DNA of 64,000 nucleotides from Thauera sp. 2A1 (lineage in GTDB: Bacteria; Pseudomonadota; Gammaproteobacteria; Burkholderiales; Rhodocyclaceae): the NCBI RefSeq assembly GCF_009469595.2, contig NZ_SSXV01000019.1, forward strand, positions 1 through 64,000. Direction: 5' to 3'. This document shows positions 1 to 8,117 of this stretch, piece after piece. Each line of letters begins with the position of its first letter. Within the stretch, counting starts at the first letter, position 1. The position numbers were made by a program, and so were the translations under genes. Under the pieces are notes generated by a model, which saw only the letters and a program-made list of their open reading frames with translations, was not told the origin of the DNA and made no database searches.

Positions 1-30
1 GAGGACCACGCCCAACATAGCATCGCGCAT
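1..30 (-). CDS. Possible 5' end of a divergent gene, cut by the window edge
   Basis: On the minus strand an ATG at 30 opens ten codons ([10 protein letters not shown]) that run off the window. There is no convincing ribosome binding site and too little sequence to identify a family. It is listed because the stretch up to ccoN is long enough to carry a divergent promoter. It could equally be chance. Confidence 0.2.
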   Translation of the reverse strand, partial: MRDAMLGVVL

Positions 31-263
31 GACGGGAAAGAGGAAGGGGATCGGTTTGTTTGGCGACTGCCAATCTACCAACCTCCGACCCGTCAACCAC
101 TACCTCCCCCGGATCGCGCGAAGAACCTTTTTTTTGGCTGTCGAATCCCGCGGGTTCATTCCGGATGAATCGGCTCGCGCAGCCCGCCACGGCACATTTC
201 GCGCCCCTCAGCCGCGCCGTTTGGTCATCTTGCTTCCGCTGGCTGCCGCGGTGCAATACAATG

Positions 264-304
264 TTGATCTGTATCAAATTGTGGACCCCGCCCCGCGGTA
301 TTCT
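264..304 (+). promoter_or_regulatory. FNR-type box and -10 element of the ccoN promoter
   Basis: The sequence TTGATCTGTATCAA at 264-277 is a perfect match to the FNR/ANR palindrome TTGAT-N4-ATCAA. A -10-like TATTCT lies at 299-304, with its centre 31 bp from the box centre. That is the spacing expected of an FNR class II promoter (box near -41.5), which puts transcription start near 312 and leaves a leader of about 70 nt before ccoN. The rest of 1-382 shows no convincing gene. A gene for an FNR homologue lies in this window at 9333-10073. Confidence 0.85.
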
Positions 305-382
305 TGCGGCGATTTTTGCGCTGCGGTGCCTTGCAGCGCGGGGCTGTACCCCAAAGAGTTTTCTTTCGTAGAGGTGACTCAC

Positions 383-1810
383 ATGCAATCGCAAGCGACT
401 TATAACTATAAAGTCGTGCGCCAGTTCGCCATCATGACGGTGGTGTGGGGCATCGTGGGCATGCTGGTCGGTGTCATCGCCGCAGCACAGCTCGTATGGC
501 CTGAACTGAACGTCCACGAATTCCTGCACTTCGGCAGGCTCCGTCCGCTGCATACCAACGCGGTGATCTTCGCCTTCGGTGGCTGTGCGCTGTTCGCGAC
601 GTCCTACTACGTCGTTCAACGCACCTGTCACACCCGGCTGTTCGCGCCGGCGCTGGCGTCGTTCACCTTCTGGGGCTGGCAGCTCGTCATCGTGCTCGCC
701 GCGATCACCCTGCCGCTGGGCTACACCCAGGGCAAGGAATACGCAGAGCTCGAATGGCCGATCGACCTGCTGATCGCCGTGGTGTGGGTGTCGTACGCGA
801 TCGTGTTCTTCGGCACCATCGCCAAGCGCAAGGTGTCGCACATCTACGTTGCCAACTGGTTCTATGGCGGCTTCATCCTCGCCGTGGCGCTGCTTCACAT
901 CGTCAATAGCGCGGCAATCCCGGTTTCGCTCACTGGCATGAAGTCCTATTCGGCTTATGCCGGCGTGCAGGACGCCATGGTGCAGTGGTGGTACGGCCAC
1001 AACGCGGTGGGCTTCTTCCTGACCGCGGGCTTCCTGGGCATGATGTACTACTTCGTGCCGAAGCAGGCCGAGCGCCCGGTGTACTCGTATCGCCTCTCCG
1101 TGGTGCACTTCTGGGCGCTGATCTTCACCTACATGTGGGCGGGTCCGCACCACCTGCACTACACCGCGCTGCCTGACTGGACCCAGTCCGTCGGCATGGT
1201 GTTCTCGCTGATCCTGCTTGCGCCGTCCTGGGGTGGCATGATCAACGGCGTGCTGACCCTGTCGGGCGCCTGGCACAAGCTGCGTACCGACCCGATCCTG
1301 AAGTTCCTGATCACCTCGCTGTCCTTCTACGGCATGTCCACCTTCGAAGGCCCGATGATGTCGGTGAAGACCGTGAATGCGCTGTCGCACTACACGGACT
1401 GGACCATTGGCCACGTGCACTCCGGCGCCCTCGGCTGGGTGGCGATGGTGTCGATCGGCTCGATCTACTTCCTGCTTCCTCGCATGTACGGCAAGACCGA
1501 GATGTACAGCGTGAAGCTCATCAATGCGCACTTCTGGATCGCCACCATCGGCGTCGTGCTGTACATCGCGTCGATGTGGATCGCCGGCGTGATGCAGGGC
1601 CTGATGTGGCGCGCCACCAACCCGGATGGCACGCTGACGTACTCCTTCGTGGAAAGCGTGAAGGCCAGCTATCCGTTCTGGACGATTCGTCTGGCCGGCG
1701 GCGTGCTGTTCCTGACCGGCATGCTCATCATGTTCTACAACATGGTGAAGACGATTGCGGGTGAGAAGGCCTACAACGCGCCGGTGCTCGCGCCTGCGGC
1801 CGCTCACTGA
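383..1810 (+). CDS. ccoN: cbb3-type cytochrome c oxidase subunit I (CcoN)
   Basis: Catalytic subunit of the high-affinity cbb3 terminal oxidase, a heme-copper enzyme of the cytoplasmic membrane that reduces oxygen to water and pumps protons. The predicted protein is 475 aa, has about twelve hydrophobic segments, and carries the family's histidine-containing helices, for example [10 protein letters not shown] and [15 protein letters not shown]. The open frame extends upstream to 29, but the start at 383 ([10 protein letters not shown]) fits the usual family length and has GAGG at 371-374. The upstream extension is not hydrophobic and resembles nothing. It is first in the ccoNOQP operon, behind an FNR-type promoter, so induction under low oxygen is expected. 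Confidence 0.97.
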   Translation: MQSQATYNYKVVRQFAIMTVVWGIVGMLVGVIAAAQLVWPELNVHEFLHFGRLRPLHTNAVIFAFGGCALFATSYYVVQRTCHTRLFAPALASFTFWGWQLVIVLAAITLPLGYTQGKEYAELEWPIDLLIAVVWVSYAIVFFGTIAKRKVSHIYVANWFYGGFILAVALLHIVNSAAIPVSLTGMKSYSAYAGVQDAMVQWWYGHNAVGFFLTAGFLGMMYYFVPKQAERPVYSYRLSVVHFWALIFTYMWAGPHHLHYTALPDWTQSVGMVFSLILLAPSWGGMINGVLTLSGAWHKLRTDPILKFLITSLSFYGMSTFEGPMMSVKTVNALSHYTDWTIGHVHSGALGWVAMVSIGSIYFLLPRMYGKTEMYSVKLINAHFWIATIGVVLYIASMWIAGVMQGLMWRATNPDGTLTYSFVESVKASYPFWTIRLAGGVLFLTGMLIMFYNMVKTIAGEKAYNAPVLAPAAAH

Positions 1811-1828
1811 TAACCGGAGAAAAACAAG

Positions 1829-2455
1829 ATGAAGCACGAAAAGATCGAGAGCAACGTCTTCCTGCTGATCGTCCTTACGCTGCTGACGGTGAGCGTGGGC
1901 GGTCTGCTGGAAATCGTGCCGTTGTTCTTCCAGCACTCGACCACGAGTCCGGTCGACTACAAGGGCAATCAGCTCAATGTGAAGCCCTATGATCCGGTGC
2001 GCCTGGTCGGTCGCGACATCTACATCCGCGAAGGCTGCTACAACTGCCACTCGCAGATGATCCGCCCGTTCCGCGCCGAGACCGAACGTTATGGCCATTA
2101 CTCGGTGGCGGGCGAGTACATCTACGACCACCCGTTCCAGTGGGGCTCCAAGCGGACGGGGCCGGATCTGGCCCGTGTCGGCGGCCGTTACTCGGACGAA
2201 TGGCACAGGGTTCACCTCCTCAATCCGCGTGACGTCGTGCCTGAGTCGAACATGCCCGCGTTCCCATGGCTGAACCGTCCGGCGAAGGGCGATGACATCC
2301 AGGACCGCATGCGCGCGCTGAACAAGGTCGGCCTGCACAAGTACAGCGACGAGGAAATCGCCGCCGCGCCCGAGGCCCTCAAGGGCAAGACCGAGCTCGA
2401 CGCCGTCATCGCTTACCTGCAGGGCATGGGTCTCGCGCTGCAGAACGTGAAGTAA
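1829..2455 (+). CDS. ccoO: cbb3-type cytochrome c oxidase subunit II, monoheme (CcoO)
   Basis: Membrane-anchored monoheme cytochrome c subunit that passes electrons to CcoN. The predicted protein is 208 aa, the usual length, with an uncleaved N-terminal anchor at about residues 10-32 and a single heme c motif CYNCH (C70, C73, H74). A methionine-rich stretch follows the heme motif, and NMPAFPWL near residue 144 probably supplies the axial Met. It starts 18 nt after ccoN behind a GGAG site and is clearly cotranscribed with it. Confidence 0.97.
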   Translation: MKHEKIESNVFLLIVLTLLTVSVGGLLEIVPLFFQHSTTSPVDYKGNQLNVKPYDPVRLVGRDIYIREGCYNCHSQMIRPFRAETERYGHYSVAGEYIYDHPFQWGSKRTGPDLARVGGRYSDEWHRVHLLNPRDVVPESNMPAFPWLNRPAKGDDIQDRMRALNKVGLHKYSDEEIAAAPEALKGKTELDAVIAYLQGMGLALQNVK

Positions 2456-2469
2456 GGGGGGAATGCGCC

Positions 2470-2658
2470 GTGGATATCAACGACTTCAGAAGCATCATCA
2501 CCGTCATGGGGCTGTTGTCTTTCCTGGGCATCTGCGCCTGGGCGTACAGCCGACAGGCGCAGGCCGGTTTTGAAGAAGCGGCGCGGCTCCCTCTGGACGA
2601 TGACGATCTGCCGGTCAGCATGAGCCGGCAAGAACAAGAAGGAAGACAAAATGGCTGA
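2470..2658 (+). CDS. ccoQ: cbb3-type oxidase small subunit (CcoQ/FixQ)
   Basis: Small membrane subunit thought to stabilise the cbb3 complex. It is 62 aa with one transmembrane helix at about residues 9-28 and a short charged cytoplasmic tail (DDDDLPVSM). The start is a GTG at 2470 preceded by a purine-rich AAGGGGGG. The 3' end overlaps the ccoP start by 8 nt, so the two are probably translationally coupled. Size, topology and position between ccoO and ccoP identify it; sequence conservation in this family is weak. Confidence 0.9.
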   Translation: MDINDFRSIITVMGLLSFLGICAWAYSRQAQAGFEEAARLPLDDDDLPVSMSRQEQEGRQNG

Positions 2659-3541
2659 CTTTATCAGCGGTTTCTGGAACATGTATGTGATGGTGATCGT
2701 CGCCCTCAGCCTGCTGTTCTGCGTGTTCGTGCTGGTCTCGAACATGACGAAGCGGGAATCGGGGCCGGTCGAACTGCACGGCCACGTCTGGGATGAGACG
2801 CTCGCCGAGTACAACAACCCGCTGCCGCGTTGGTGGATGTACCTGTTCTGGATCACCATCGCGTTTGCGGTGGTGTATCTGTCGATCTATCCGGGCTTCG
2901 GCAAGACCAACCAGGATCGCGGCGAACACGCCCAGTACGAGGCAGAAATGAAGGCGGCCAACGAGAAGTACGGCCCGATCTTCGCCAAGTATCGTGGCAT
3001 GGATCTGGCTGCCGTGGCCGCTGATCCGGAGGCCAAGGCCATGGGTCAGCGCATGTTCCTGACCTACTGTGCGCAGTGCCACGGTTCGGCTGCCCAGGGT
3101 GCAAAGGGCTTCCCGAACCTGACCGATGAAGAGTGGCAGTGGGGTGGCGAACCCGAAACGATCAAGACGACGATCCTTGGCGGCCGCATCGCGATGATGC
3201 CTCCGTTCGGTCCGTCGCTTGGCGGGGAAGGCGTGAAGGATGTGGCCAACTACGTGCGCTCGCTGTCCGGCCTGGCACACGACTCGCTGCGTGCGCAGCG
3301 CGGTGCCGAGCTGTTCCAGCAGAACTGTGTTGCGTGCCACGGTGCCGATGCCAAGGGTGGACCGGCGATGGGTGCTCCGAACCTGACGAACAAGATCTGG
3401 CTCTATGGCTCGTCCGAAGCGACGATCATCGAGACGATCACGAATGGCCGCAACAACCGGATGCCGCAGTTCGGTGAATTCCTCGGTGAAGACAAGGTGC
3501 ATCTGCTCGCAGCCTACGTCGTCGGCCTGAGCAAGAAGTAA
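2651..3541 (+). CDS. ccoP: cbb3-type cytochrome c oxidase subunit III, diheme (CcoP)
   Basis: Diheme cytochrome c subunit that is the entry point for electrons from soluble cytochromes. The predicted protein is 296 aa, with two N-terminal membrane segments (about 9-30 and 61-80) joined by a conserved loop, then two cytochrome c domains with CAQCH (C140-H144) and CVACH (C226-H230). It carries the extra N-terminal helix seen in many proteobacterial CcoP proteins. It is last in ccoNOQP and is followed by a hairpin at 3551. Confidence 0.97.
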   Translation: MADFISGFWNMYVMVIVALSLLFCVFVLVSNMTKRESGPVELHGHVWDETLAEYNNPLPRWWMYLFWITIAFAVVYLSIYPGFGKTNQDRGEHAQYEAEMKAANEKYGPIFAKYRGMDLAAVAADPEAKAMGQRMFLTYCAQCHGSAAQGAKGFPNLTDEEWQWGGEPETIKTTILGGRIAMMPPFGPSLGGEGVKDVANYVRSLSGLAHDSLRAQRGAELFQQNCVACHGADAKGGPAMGAPNLTNKIWLYGSSEATIIETITNGRNNRMPQFGEFLGEDKVHLLAAYVVGLSKK

Positions 3542-3550
3542 GCATGCCTG

Positions 3551-3572
3551 CCCCGGAGCCCAGCCTCCGGGG
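3551..3572 (+). terminator. Hairpin after ccoP
   Basis: CCCCGGAG at 3551-3558 pairs with CTCCGGGG at 3565-3572 around a 6-nt loop. A loosely T-rich run (TATCTTGTTG) follows. It fits a terminator or attenuator between ccoP and ccoG; the imperfect T tract may let some transcription continue into ccoG. Confidence 0.6.
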
Positions 3573-3614
3573 TATCTTGTTGCGGTTAAATTAGTATCCA
3601 CTAATAAGACGATC

Positions 3615-5042
3615 ATGAAAGACGCTTCGCCCAAGCCCGCGCCCGGCAAGGATGGTGCCGCCGAGCGTGAAGAAGTCCTCTATTCCCCGCGCAAGAAGCT
3701 CTACGTCCGAGCGGTCACTGGCGTTTTTGCAAGGTGGCGCTGGGCCTTGGTGTGGCTCACTCAGATCGTCTTTTACGGCCTGCCCTGGTTGACATGGAAC
3801 AACCGGCAGGCTGTCCTGTTTCACCTTACCGAGCGCAAGTTCTACATCTTCGGCTGGGTCTTCTGGCCGCAGGACGTGTTCTTCCTGGCCATCCTGCTGA
3901 TCATTTCCGCGTACGCACTGTTCTTCTTCACTGCGGTGGCGGGGCGATTGTGGTGTGGCTATGCCTGCCCGCAGACGGTGTACACCGAGATCTTCATGTG
4001 GATCGAGCAGAAGATCGAAGGCGACCATAACAAGCGCCAGAAGCTCGATCAGGCGCCGATGAGCGGCCGCAAGCTGGCGATCCGCAGCGCCAAATACGGC
4101 GCTTGGGCGGTCGTTGCACTGTGGACCGGCTTCACGTTTGTCGCCTATTTTTCTCCGCTGAGCGAGCTGTTGCATTCAGTGGCGACCTTCGGTTTCGGCC
4201 CGTGGGAACTGTTCTGGATCCTGTTCTACGGCAGCTTCACCTATCTGTTTGCGGGCGTCATGCGCGAGCAGGTGTGCAAGTACATGTGCCCCTACGCCCG
4301 TTTCCAGAGCGTGATGTTCGACCCCGACACGCTGGTGATCACCTACGACGAGGCGCGTGGCGAGCCGCGTGGCACCCGCAAGAAGGGGATCGATCCGCGC
4401 ACCGTGAATAAGGGCGACTGCATCGACTGCGGCATCTGCGTGCAAGTCTGCCCGACCGGCATCGACATCCGCGAAGGCCTGCAGTATGAGTGCATCGGCT
4501 GTGCCGCCTGCATCGACGCTTGCGACCAGGTCATGGACAAGATGAGCTATCCGCGCGGCCTGATTCGCTACTCGACCGAGAACGCGATCAAGCAGCATTG
4601 GGGCAGCAAGGAAATCCTCGGGCATGTGATGCGCCCGCGCACGCTGCTCTACGGCGCCGTCCTGGCCCTGGTGTGCGTCGGTCTCTTGATCGGCCTTGCT
4701 TCGCGTGAGCCCTTGCGGGTGGACGTGATCCGCGATCGCACTTCGCTGGCGCGAGAAGTGGAGGACGGCATGATCGAGAACGTGTACCGGCTGCAGGTCA
4801 TGAACATGACCGAAGCGCCGCGCGCATTCGACTTTTCGGTTTCCGGGCTGGACGGCGCGAAGATCGATGGCGAGAGCCGGATCAAGGTGGGGGCGGCGGC
4901 GACCGAAGCCGTCACCTTGCGTGTGCTGGTCCCGGCCGAGTCCGGCAAGCCCGGTGCGAACGAGCTCGCCATCGACGTGAAGGCCGAGGACGATCCCGCG
5001 CTGAAGGTGCATGAAAAAACAACTTTCCTCTTCCCCCGTTGA
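3615..5042 (+). CDS. ccoG: cbb3 oxidase assembly ferredoxin-like protein CcoG (FixG/RdxA)
   Basis: Polytopic membrane iron-sulfur protein needed for cbb3 assembly; members of the family are reported to reduce Cu(II) to Cu(I) for delivery to the oxidase. The predicted protein is 475 aa with several N-terminal membrane segments, an early CGYACPQ motif, two ferredoxin-type clusters (CIDCGICVQVCP and CIGCAACIDACD) and a C-terminal membrane helix leading to an Ig-like FixG C domain. It lies 73 nt after ccoP and overlaps fixH by one base (TGATG). Confidence 0.96.
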   Translation: MKDASPKPAPGKDGAAEREEVLYSPRKKLYVRAVTGVFARWRWALVWLTQIVFYGLPWLTWNNRQAVLFHLTERKFYIFGWVFWPQDVFFLAILLIISAYALFFFTAVAGRLWCGYACPQTVYTEIFMWIEQKIEGDHNKRQKLDQAPMSGRKLAIRSAKYGAWAVVALWTGFTFVAYFSPLSELLHSVATFGFGPWELFWILFYGSFTYLFAGVMREQVCKYMCPYARFQSVMFDPDTLVITYDEARGEPRGTRKKGIDPRTVNKGDCIDCGICVQVCPTGIDIREGLQYECIGCAACIDACDQVMDKMSYPRGLIRYSTENAIKQHWGSKEILGHVMRPRTLLYGAVLALVCVGLLIGLASREPLRVDVIRDRTSLAREVEDGMIENVYRLQVMNMTEAPRAFDFSVSGLDGAKIDGESRIKVGAAATEAVTLRVLVPAESGKPGANELAIDVKAEDDPALKVHEKTTFLFPR

Positions 5043-5557
5043 TGATGAGCACGACTTTGACCGATAGAAAAGACGCCCGCTGGTACCGGCAGGGATGGCC
5101 GTGGTTCCTGATCGCGTTGCCGGCCATCGCGGTGATCGCCGGCATCGCGACGCTGGTGATTGCGATCCGAAGCTGGGATGGCCTTGTGGTCGACGACTAC
5201 TACAAGGAGGGTAATGCGATCGTGCAGACGATCGAACGTACGACGCACGCGCGCGAGCTCGGCCTGTCGGCGCTTGTGCAGGTGCGTAGCGAGCGGCTGC
5301 GCGTCCAGCTCATGGCGCGCGATCGCAAAGATCTGCCGTCAGGACTGATCGTGACGATTTCGCATCCGACACGCACCGGCCTGGATCAGGTGCTGACCTT
5401 CAGCGGCACCGATGGTGTCTATGAAGGCGATATGAAGACGCTCGCGGCCGGGCGTTGGCTGTTCCAGTTGGAAGACGAGTCCCGAGTCTGGCGAATGAAC
5501 GGGGCCGCATACCTCCCGACAGAGACGGAAATCCGGATGGATCCATCCAGTTCTTGA
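5042..5557 (+). CDS. FixH-family protein, probable cbb3 accessory CcoH
   Basis: FixH/CcoH proteins are single-span membrane proteins that assist cbb3 maturation. This one is about 171 aa with an N-terminal segment (WPWFLIALPAIAVIAGIATL), then the typical DGLVVDDYYKEG stretch and a periplasmic beta-rich domain. In-frame starts exist at 5039 (TTG), 5042 and 5045; the ATG at 5042 overlapping the ccoG stop is the natural coupled start. The family is diverse, so I leave the symbol empty, but context makes the assembly role likely. Confidence 0.88.
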   Translation: MMSTTLTDRKDARWYRQGWPWFLIALPAIAVIAGIATLVIAIRSWDGLVVDDYYKEGNAIVQTIERTTHARELGLSALVQVRSERLRVQLMARDRKDLPSGLIVTISHPTRTGLDQVLTFSGTDGVYEGDMKTLAAGRWLFQLEDESRVWRMNGAAYLPTETEIRMDPSSS

Positions 5558-5584
5558 CCTGTCATCGTAACAAGCAGGTTTGCC

Positions 5585-5730
5585 ATGGCCCTGAAAGAAC
5601 TTCTCAGCGCTGACACCGGAGGCTGAGCGTGTTTACCATTGGTTTCATCGTGGTGATGGGCTGATTCCTTCATGGCTACGCCAAGCGCCATATGGCCGAG
5701 GCTGAGCGTAGCGCCAGGCTGGCGCATTGA
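5585..5730 (+). pseudogene. Broken small membrane-protein gene, resembling DUF3149
   Basis: An ATG at 5585 opens MALKELLSADTGG and stops at 5624-5626. A second frame then reads LSVFTIGFIVVMG, meets TGA at 5662-5664, and resumes with FLHGYAKRHMAEAERSARLAH to a TGA at 5728-5730. Joined, the pieces resemble the roughly 45-residue single-span DUF3149 proteins (short amphipathic start, one membrane helix, charged tail), from memory of the family. Two lesions, a frameshift near 5617-5624 and an in-frame stop, argue for decay. GGAGG at 5618-5622 could let a GTG at 5629 start a short peptide. Sequencing error cannot be excluded. Confidence 0.55.
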
Positions 5731-5763
5731 GCGGAGTTGATCACGGAGAAAGGAGAAGAAGCG

Positions 5764-6000
5764 ATGCGCAAGTGGATCCTCGTTTTGTGGCCGTCCTTCC
5801 TGATTGCAGCTTTGGCGGAAGGCGTCTTCTTTACCGTGATCGATCCGCAGGAGCTCTATTTGTTTGGGCAGCCGGTGCATTACAGTGCGGTGGCGACCTA
5901 CTCGATCGGTTTCATCGGCTTCTGGCTGGTTTGTGCTGCTTCCAGCCTGACCACGATCTTTCTCGAGCGCCCGGCAAGGGAAGTGAACCAGCCCCGTTAG
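5764..6000 (+). CDS. Small two-helix membrane protein of the cbb3 cluster, function unknown
   Basis: A 78-aa protein with two hydrophobic segments (about residues 4-25 and 39-62) and a basic C-terminal tail. The ATG at 5764 is chosen because AAAGGAGAAGAAG lies just upstream; an in-frame alternative at 5737 would add only a non-hydrophobic leader containing this site. I do not recognise the family. It is last in the ccoG-fixH run and is followed by a strong terminator, so a role with cbb3 assembly or the membrane is possible but unproven. Confidence 0.7.
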   Translation: MRKWILVLWPSFLIAALAEGVFFTVIDPQELYLFGQPVHYSAVATYSIGFIGFWLVCAASSLTTIFLERPAREVNQPR

Positions 6001-6015
6001 TCGTACCACGCCAGA

Positions 6016-6051
6016 AAACAAGACGGCCCGCTTCGGCGGGCCGTCTTGTTT
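6016..6051. terminator. Bidirectional terminator between the cbb3 cluster and uspA
   Basis: A perfect 16-bp inverted repeat (AAACAAGACGGCCCGC at 6016-6031 and its complement at 6036-6051) encloses a TTCG tetraloop. The A-run on one side becomes a T-run on the other in both directions, so it can stop transcription of the 78-aa gene on plus and uspA on minus. Confidence 0.9.
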
Positions 6052-6071
6052 CCAGTGTCGAACACCTGCTT

Positions 6072-6515
6072 TCACCGATAGACGAGAACCGGTGTCTTGC
6101 TGTGGGTGAGGACTTTCTGCGTCTCACTGCCGAGCAGCAGGCCGGCGATGCCGCGACGGCCATGCGATGCCATGAAGATCAGGTCGCAACCGTGGCGATC
6201 CGCCGCGTCGATGATGGCTTCGTACGGGATCTCGTTCACCACGGTGTCGGTATCGGCGGCAACGCCTTCGGCGTCCGCCACTGCCTTCGCGCGCTGCAGG
6301 ATCTGCTCGGCTTCGGCTGCCGCCGCCTTGGCGAACTGCTCGGGCGTGGTCGGGTCGATCAGCGCGCCTTCGCCGTAGATCGGCATCGGAAAATCAGGCT
6401 GAGAGTAGAAGAAGGTGACACGCGCACCGGCTTCCTTGGCAAAGGATACGGCACGCGCAACCGTGCTCTCCGACAGCGCGGAACCATCGGTGGGCACGAG
6501 GAAATGTTTGAACAT
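6072..6515 (-). CDS. Universal stress protein, UspA family
   Basis: A single-domain Usp of 147 aa. It begins MFKHFLVPTDGS, the typical first strand with its nucleotide-contacting Asp, and ends with the glycine-rich segment SHGRRGIAGLLLGSETQKVL characteristic of ATP-binding Usp proteins, then PVLVYR. The ATG at 6515 follows GGGAGC; the longer frame to 6761 is unsupported. Such proteins aid survival under energy or oxygen stress, and several anaerobically induced ones are controlled by ANR/FNR in pseudomonads. A TATAAT on the minus strand (6555-6550) and an FNR-like palindrome at 6580 suggest similar control here. Confidence 0.93.
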   Translation of the reverse strand: MFKHFLVPTDGSALSESTVARAVSFAKEAGARVTFFYSQPDFPMPIYGEGALIDPTTPEQFAKAAAAEAEQILQRAKAVADAEGVAADTDTVVNEIPYEAIIDAADRHGCDLIFMASHGRRGIAGLLLGSETQKVLTHSKTPVLVYR

Positions 6516-6549
6516 CGCGGGGCTCCCTTGGTAGTGTGTTCGACGCCTC

Positions 6550-6593
6550 ATTATAGCCAGCGAATGCGCGATTGGCGGTTTGACGGTCGTCAA
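6550..6593 (-). promoter_or_regulatory. FNR/DNR-like box and TATAAT upstream of uspA
   Basis: TTGACGGTCGTCAA at 6580-6593 is a perfect palindrome matching the FNR/DNR half-site pattern TTGAY-N4-RTCAA. A perfect TATAAT reads on the minus strand at 6555-6550, its centre 34 bp from the box centre, about 2 bp more than ideal class II spacing. The site could also act toward the MBL gene at 6634, for which I see no clear -10. Confidence 0.6.
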
Positions 6594-6633
6594 GCACGAC
6601 CGCTTGCGCATGCCAAAAGGAGGGGGAGCGACA

Positions 6634-8043
6634 ATGGAATTGAGTTTTCTCGGTGCTGCGGGAGAGGTTACCGGCTCATGCACCCTGGTCAGGCACGAGG
6701 GCGGCAGCTTTCTCGTCGATTGCGGGCTTTTCCAGGGCGGCCGGGACGCTGCGATGCGCAATGTGCGTGCGCTGGATCTGGACGTGAAACAGATCGATTT
6801 CGTCCTCCTGACACACGCTCATCTCGACCATTCCGGCTTGCTGCCGCGGCTGGTTGCGCTCGGCTACAAGGGGCCGATCTACGCGACCAGGGCAACCGTG
6901 GATCTGCTCGGGGTGATGCTGCTGGATTCGGCCCATATCCAGGAAAAGGAGGCGGAGTGGACCAACCGCCACGATCGCGCCCGCCACGCGCGACGCGGCT
7001 GGGACGTCGCCCCGCTCTACACCGTGGAGCAGGCCCGGCTGAGCCTTTCGCGCCTGCGGGCGATCGACTACGAGGAGGGCTTCGAGCCCGGACGCGGCGT
7101 GCGTTGCCGATTCCGTGATGCGGGGCACATCCTCGGCTCGGCATTCATCGAGGTTGACCTGGCGGCGCAAGGTGCGCTGCGCAGGATCGTTTTCAGTGGC
7201 GATCTCGGACAGCCGTTGCGACCGGTGCTGCGCGATCCGGAATTCGTCGATCACGCCGACATCCTGTGCATCGAGTCCACCTACGGCAACCGGGCGCACC
7301 GGCAGATGGCGCAGACCATGGACGAGCTGACTTACGCGCTGCAGCAGACTCTGAAGCGCGATGGAGGCAATGTCATCATTCCGTCATTCGCGGTGGGTCG
7401 TACCCAGGAACTGCTGTTCGTGCTGGCAGATCTCGTGCGTGCGGGGCGCATCGACAAGCTGCAGGTCGTGGTGGATTCGCCGATGGCGTCGGCAGTCACG
7501 GCGCTCACCGTGAAGCACGAGGAGCTCTGGGACGACGAGACGCGCGAGCTTTACCGCTGGGCGCAACACCACACCGATCGCTTTCACGTGCGCTTCGTCG
7601 AGGACGTGGAAGAGTCGATCGCGCTCAACGAGTGCCGCGGCGGACTGGTGATCATCTCAGCGTCAGGGATGTGCGAAGCGGGCCGCGTCAAGCACCACCT
7701 GCGTTACAACCTGGATCGGCGTGAATGCGCGGTCGTCATCGTCGGCTTCCAGGCGGCCGGCACCCTCGGCCGCCGCCTGGTCGACGGGGCGCGCTATGTC
7801 ACCCTGTTCGGCGACCGCGTCCCGGTGCGCGCGCGCATCTACACGATTGGCGGTCTTTCGGCCCACGCGGACCAGCCGGCCTTGCTCGGATGGCTACGCC
7901 ATCTGCGCCTTCCGCCGCGCCGGGTGTTCGTCGTGCATGGCGAGATGACGGCGGCCACTGCATTCTGCGATGCCATACAGTCCGCCCTCGGGTGGCCGGC
8001 GCCGTTGATTCCCGAACGGGGGCAGGCGTACGTCGTGCGTTGA
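6634..8043 (+). CDS. MBL-fold / beta-CASP RNA-processing-type hydrolase
   Basis: A metallo-beta-lactamase-fold protein of 469 aa with a beta-CASP insert, the architecture of CPSF-73-like nucleases. The zinc motif HAHLDHSG is at H61-H66. Further metal-binding features include DAGHILGSAF, FSGDLG and a C-terminal FVVHGE. The region between about residues 250 and 360 contains PSFAVGRTQE and ISASGMCEAGR, typical of beta-CASP proteins. The ATG at 6634 follows AAGGAGGGGG; the upstream extension to 6580 is ignored. It is divergent from uspA and may share the FNR-like site. A substrate cannot be named. Confidence 0.92.
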   Translation: MELSFLGAAGEVTGSCTLVRHEGGSFLVDCGLFQGGRDAAMRNVRALDLDVKQIDFVLLTHAHLDHSGLLPRLVALGYKGPIYATRATVDLLGVMLLDSAHIQEKEAEWTNRHDRARHARRGWDVAPLYTVEQARLSLSRLRAIDYEEGFEPGRGVRCRFRDAGHILGSAFIEVDLAAQGALRRIVFSGDLGQPLRPVLRDPEFVDHADILCIESTYGNRAHRQMAQTMDELTYALQQTLKRDGGNVIIPSFAVGRTQELLFVLADLVRAGRIDKLQVVVDSPMASAVTALTVKHEELWDDETRELYRWAQHHTDRFHVRFVEDVEESIALNECRGGLVIISASGMCEAGRVKHHLRYNLDRRECAVVIVGFQAAGTLGRRLVDGARYVTLFGDRVPVRARIYTIGGLSAHADQPALLGWLRHLRLPPRRVFVVHGEMTAATAFCDAIQSALGWPAPLIPERGQAYVVR

Positions 8044-8117
8044 GGCGGCGGCAGGCGCGGCGCAAGGGACGGCTGTTCGACGGCGCTGCGGCCAGCGCAG
8101 GTTCGAGGGTCGTCGGC

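Noticed and set aside
5662-5664. In-frame TGA as a selenocysteine codon
   Set aside because: No SECIS-like hairpin is evident and a separate frameshift breaks the same small gene, so decay is simpler.
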